From positions 3,668-11,099 of the forward strand of contig NVVU01000026.1 of assembly GCA_002733485.1 (NCBI GenBank): DNA of 7,432 bases, written 5' to 3'. The translations under genes were made by a program, and so were the position numbers. Below, piece by piece: positions 6,517 to 7,432 of this stretch. Numbering within the stretch: the stretch's first letter is position 1; each line of letters starts with the position of its first letter. The DNA comes from Robiginitomaculum sp. Its GTDB lineage: Bacteria; Pseudomonadota; Alphaproteobacteria; Caulobacterales; Maricaulaceae. A model generated the notes under the pieces. That model ran no database searches. It saw nothing but the letters and a program-made list of their open reading frames with translations, and was not told the DNA's origin.

Positions 6517-7432
6517 CGCGGCACCTCCACTTCCTTGACCGGCTCGCCGGCAAAAAATTCACCCGGATTGCGATCAATTTCTTCCATCACCTGTTCCAGC
6601 GTCTGGGTCAAAAGCCGCAATTGCGTCAGGGTAAGGGTCAGCTCGCCAAGACCTTCCTTGCTGAACTCGGTCAGCGGGTCGCTGACATTATCCATAAAGG
6701 CATTGGCCTTGGTCGAGGCTTCTTCCATCTGCACCGCCGCATCGGTAAAGGCCAAAATCATGTTTTTAGCATCCCTGGAGAGCACTTCATTGCCACTGGT
6801 CAGAATTTCCTGCACGGTCACCGCCGCCTTGGCGGCCTCGTCGGCGGCATCCCCGGCAGAACGGATCATGTCACCAAAATCGGAAAACAGGGTTTCCTCG
6901 GCAGCCATCCGATCAGTGACGACTTGCATGTTTTCCAGCACATTGGAAAACGCATTCATGTTTTTGGTGCTGAACAGAACATTGATGCGCACCAGGGCCG
7001 CATTGGCCGCCAGCATCATATCATCGGCACCGGCAAACAGCTCGTCCAACTGCGCCTTGCGCGAGGGGATTAGCGCATACAGCTCATCCGGTTTTTTCTT
7101 CAAAGGGGGACTGTCGGCGCTGCCGCCATTGATCTGGATATAGGAAAGTCCAGTAATGCCCTGGGGTTCCAGCTGGGCATAGCTGTTTTCCTTGATCGGG
7201 GTTTCGGCAAAGATTTTGATGCGCGCCACTACGCCGTTATTGGGGTCGGCACGATCCAGACCCAGATTGATCACTTCGCCCACCTTGATGCCGTTAAAAC
7301 GCACCTCGCCAGATTTGGACAGACCGCGCACCGGGCCCTCGAACACCACGTCATATTCGGCAAATTCCTGATCAAAACTGACCTGGCCGAGCCAGAAGAC
7401 AAACAGGGCCGCCGCCGCAATAATGGCCAGCG
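6513..7432 (-). CDS. MCE-domain (MlaD-like) lipid-transport protein, N-terminus beyond window
   Basis: The frame is open to the right edge, so the start lies outside; 305 residues are visible. The GTG at 7349 is internal, because the codons before it encode a conserved part. In order: a hydrophobic segment (AIIAAAALFVFWLG, 7386-7427) that is the inner-membrane anchor, the MCE domain (about 7110-7360: YDVVFEGPVRGLSKSGEVRF, NGIKVGEV, LEPQGITGLSYIQINGG), and about 190 residues rich in Ala, Glu, Leu and Met with heptad-like spacing that should form long helices. MCE proteins form hexameric rings in the periplasm that carry phospholipid for an MlaFE-type ABC transporter. Escherichia coli MlaD is 183 residues, so this C-terminal helical part is longer, as in Mce-type and many alphaproteobacterial proteins. 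The stop TGA overlaps the start of the lipoprotein gene. Genes for the permease and ATPase are expected upstream on the same strand. Confidence 0.92.
   Translation of the reverse strand, partial: LAIIAAAALFVFWLGQVSFDQEFAEYDVVFEGPVRGLSKSGEVRFNGIKVGEVINLGLDRADPNNGVVARIKIFAETPIKENSYAQLEPQGITGLSYIQINGGSADSPPLKKKPDELYALIPSRKAQLDELFAGADDMMLAANAALVRINVLFSTKNMNAFSNVLENMQVVTDRMAAEETLFSDFGDMIRSAGDAADEAAKAAVTVQEILTSGNEVLSRDAKNMILAFTDAAVQMEEASTKANAFMDNVSDPLTEFSKEGLGELTLTLTQLRLLTQTLEQVMEEIDRNPGEFFAGEPVKEVEVPR
6523..6528 (-). promoter_or_regulatory. Shine-Dalgarno of the auxiliary lipoprotein gene
   Basis: On the minus strand GGAGGT lies six bases before the ATG at 6516-6514, a near-perfect match to the anti-Shine-Dalgarno. 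It sits inside the last codons of the MCE gene, so the lipoprotein can be translated by new initiation as well as by coupling to the upstream stop. It supports this ATG as the true start. Confidence 0.8.

Noticed and set aside
6483..7143. Two plus-strand open frames of about 200 codons opposite the MCE gene
   Set aside because: Their compositions (His- and Arg-rich, or Ser-rich) are those of shadow frames of a GC-rich helical protein, and the minus-strand frame has a recognisable MCE domain.

Overview
The window is a compact bacterial chromosome segment, about 55-60% GC by eye. It is best read as an alphaproteobacterium of unresolved order. The main grounds are a DUF4170 protein (a small family I know mainly from Alphaproteobacteria) placed between a PmbA/CysQ-like pair and an MsbA-like ABC exporter, plus a PqiC-type auxiliary lipoprotein following an MCE protein. 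I see no mobile element, CRISPR array, tRNA or rRNA, and base composition is even throughout.

Layout. (1) Positions 1-1191, plus strand: the 3' part of a gene for an alpha/beta hydrolase fused to a class III nucleotidyl-cyclase-like domain that has lost its catalytic residues. (2) 1192-1308: a short intergenic gap with no clear promoter or terminator. (3) 1309-1716, plus strand: a four-helix MAPEG-family membrane protein with a good Shine-Dalgarno. (4) 1759-5906, plus strand: a tightly packed four-gene run of pmbA (TldE-type protease subunit), a CysQ-like inositol-monophosphatase-family phosphatase, a DUF4170 protein, and a full-length MsbA-like ABC exporter. The junctions are a 4-nt overlap, a 2-nt gap and a 32-nt overlap, so this is very likely one transcript with coupled translation. 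(5) 5896-7432, minus strand: the distal end of a second operon, convergent with the first. It holds an MCE-domain (MlaD-like) protein, cut by the window edge at its N-terminus, followed with a 4-nt overlap by a PqiC-family lipoprotein. The permease (MlaE-like) and ATPase (MlaF-like) genes would be expected just beyond the right edge.

How they fit together. The right half is an envelope-lipid neighbourhood. An MsbA-like exporter would flip lipid across the inner membrane, and an MCE/auxiliary-lipoprotein system would move phospholipid across the periplasm. The two operons run tail to tail and their last genes overlap by 11 bp with no visible intrinsic terminator. The left half (hydrolase/pseudo-cyclase fusion and MAPEG protein) has no obvious functional tie to the lipid genes. 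No clearly new system is visible. The points most worth following are the dead cyclase domain, the uncharacterised DUF4170 protein embedded in the lipid-exporter operon, and the overlapping convergent ends.
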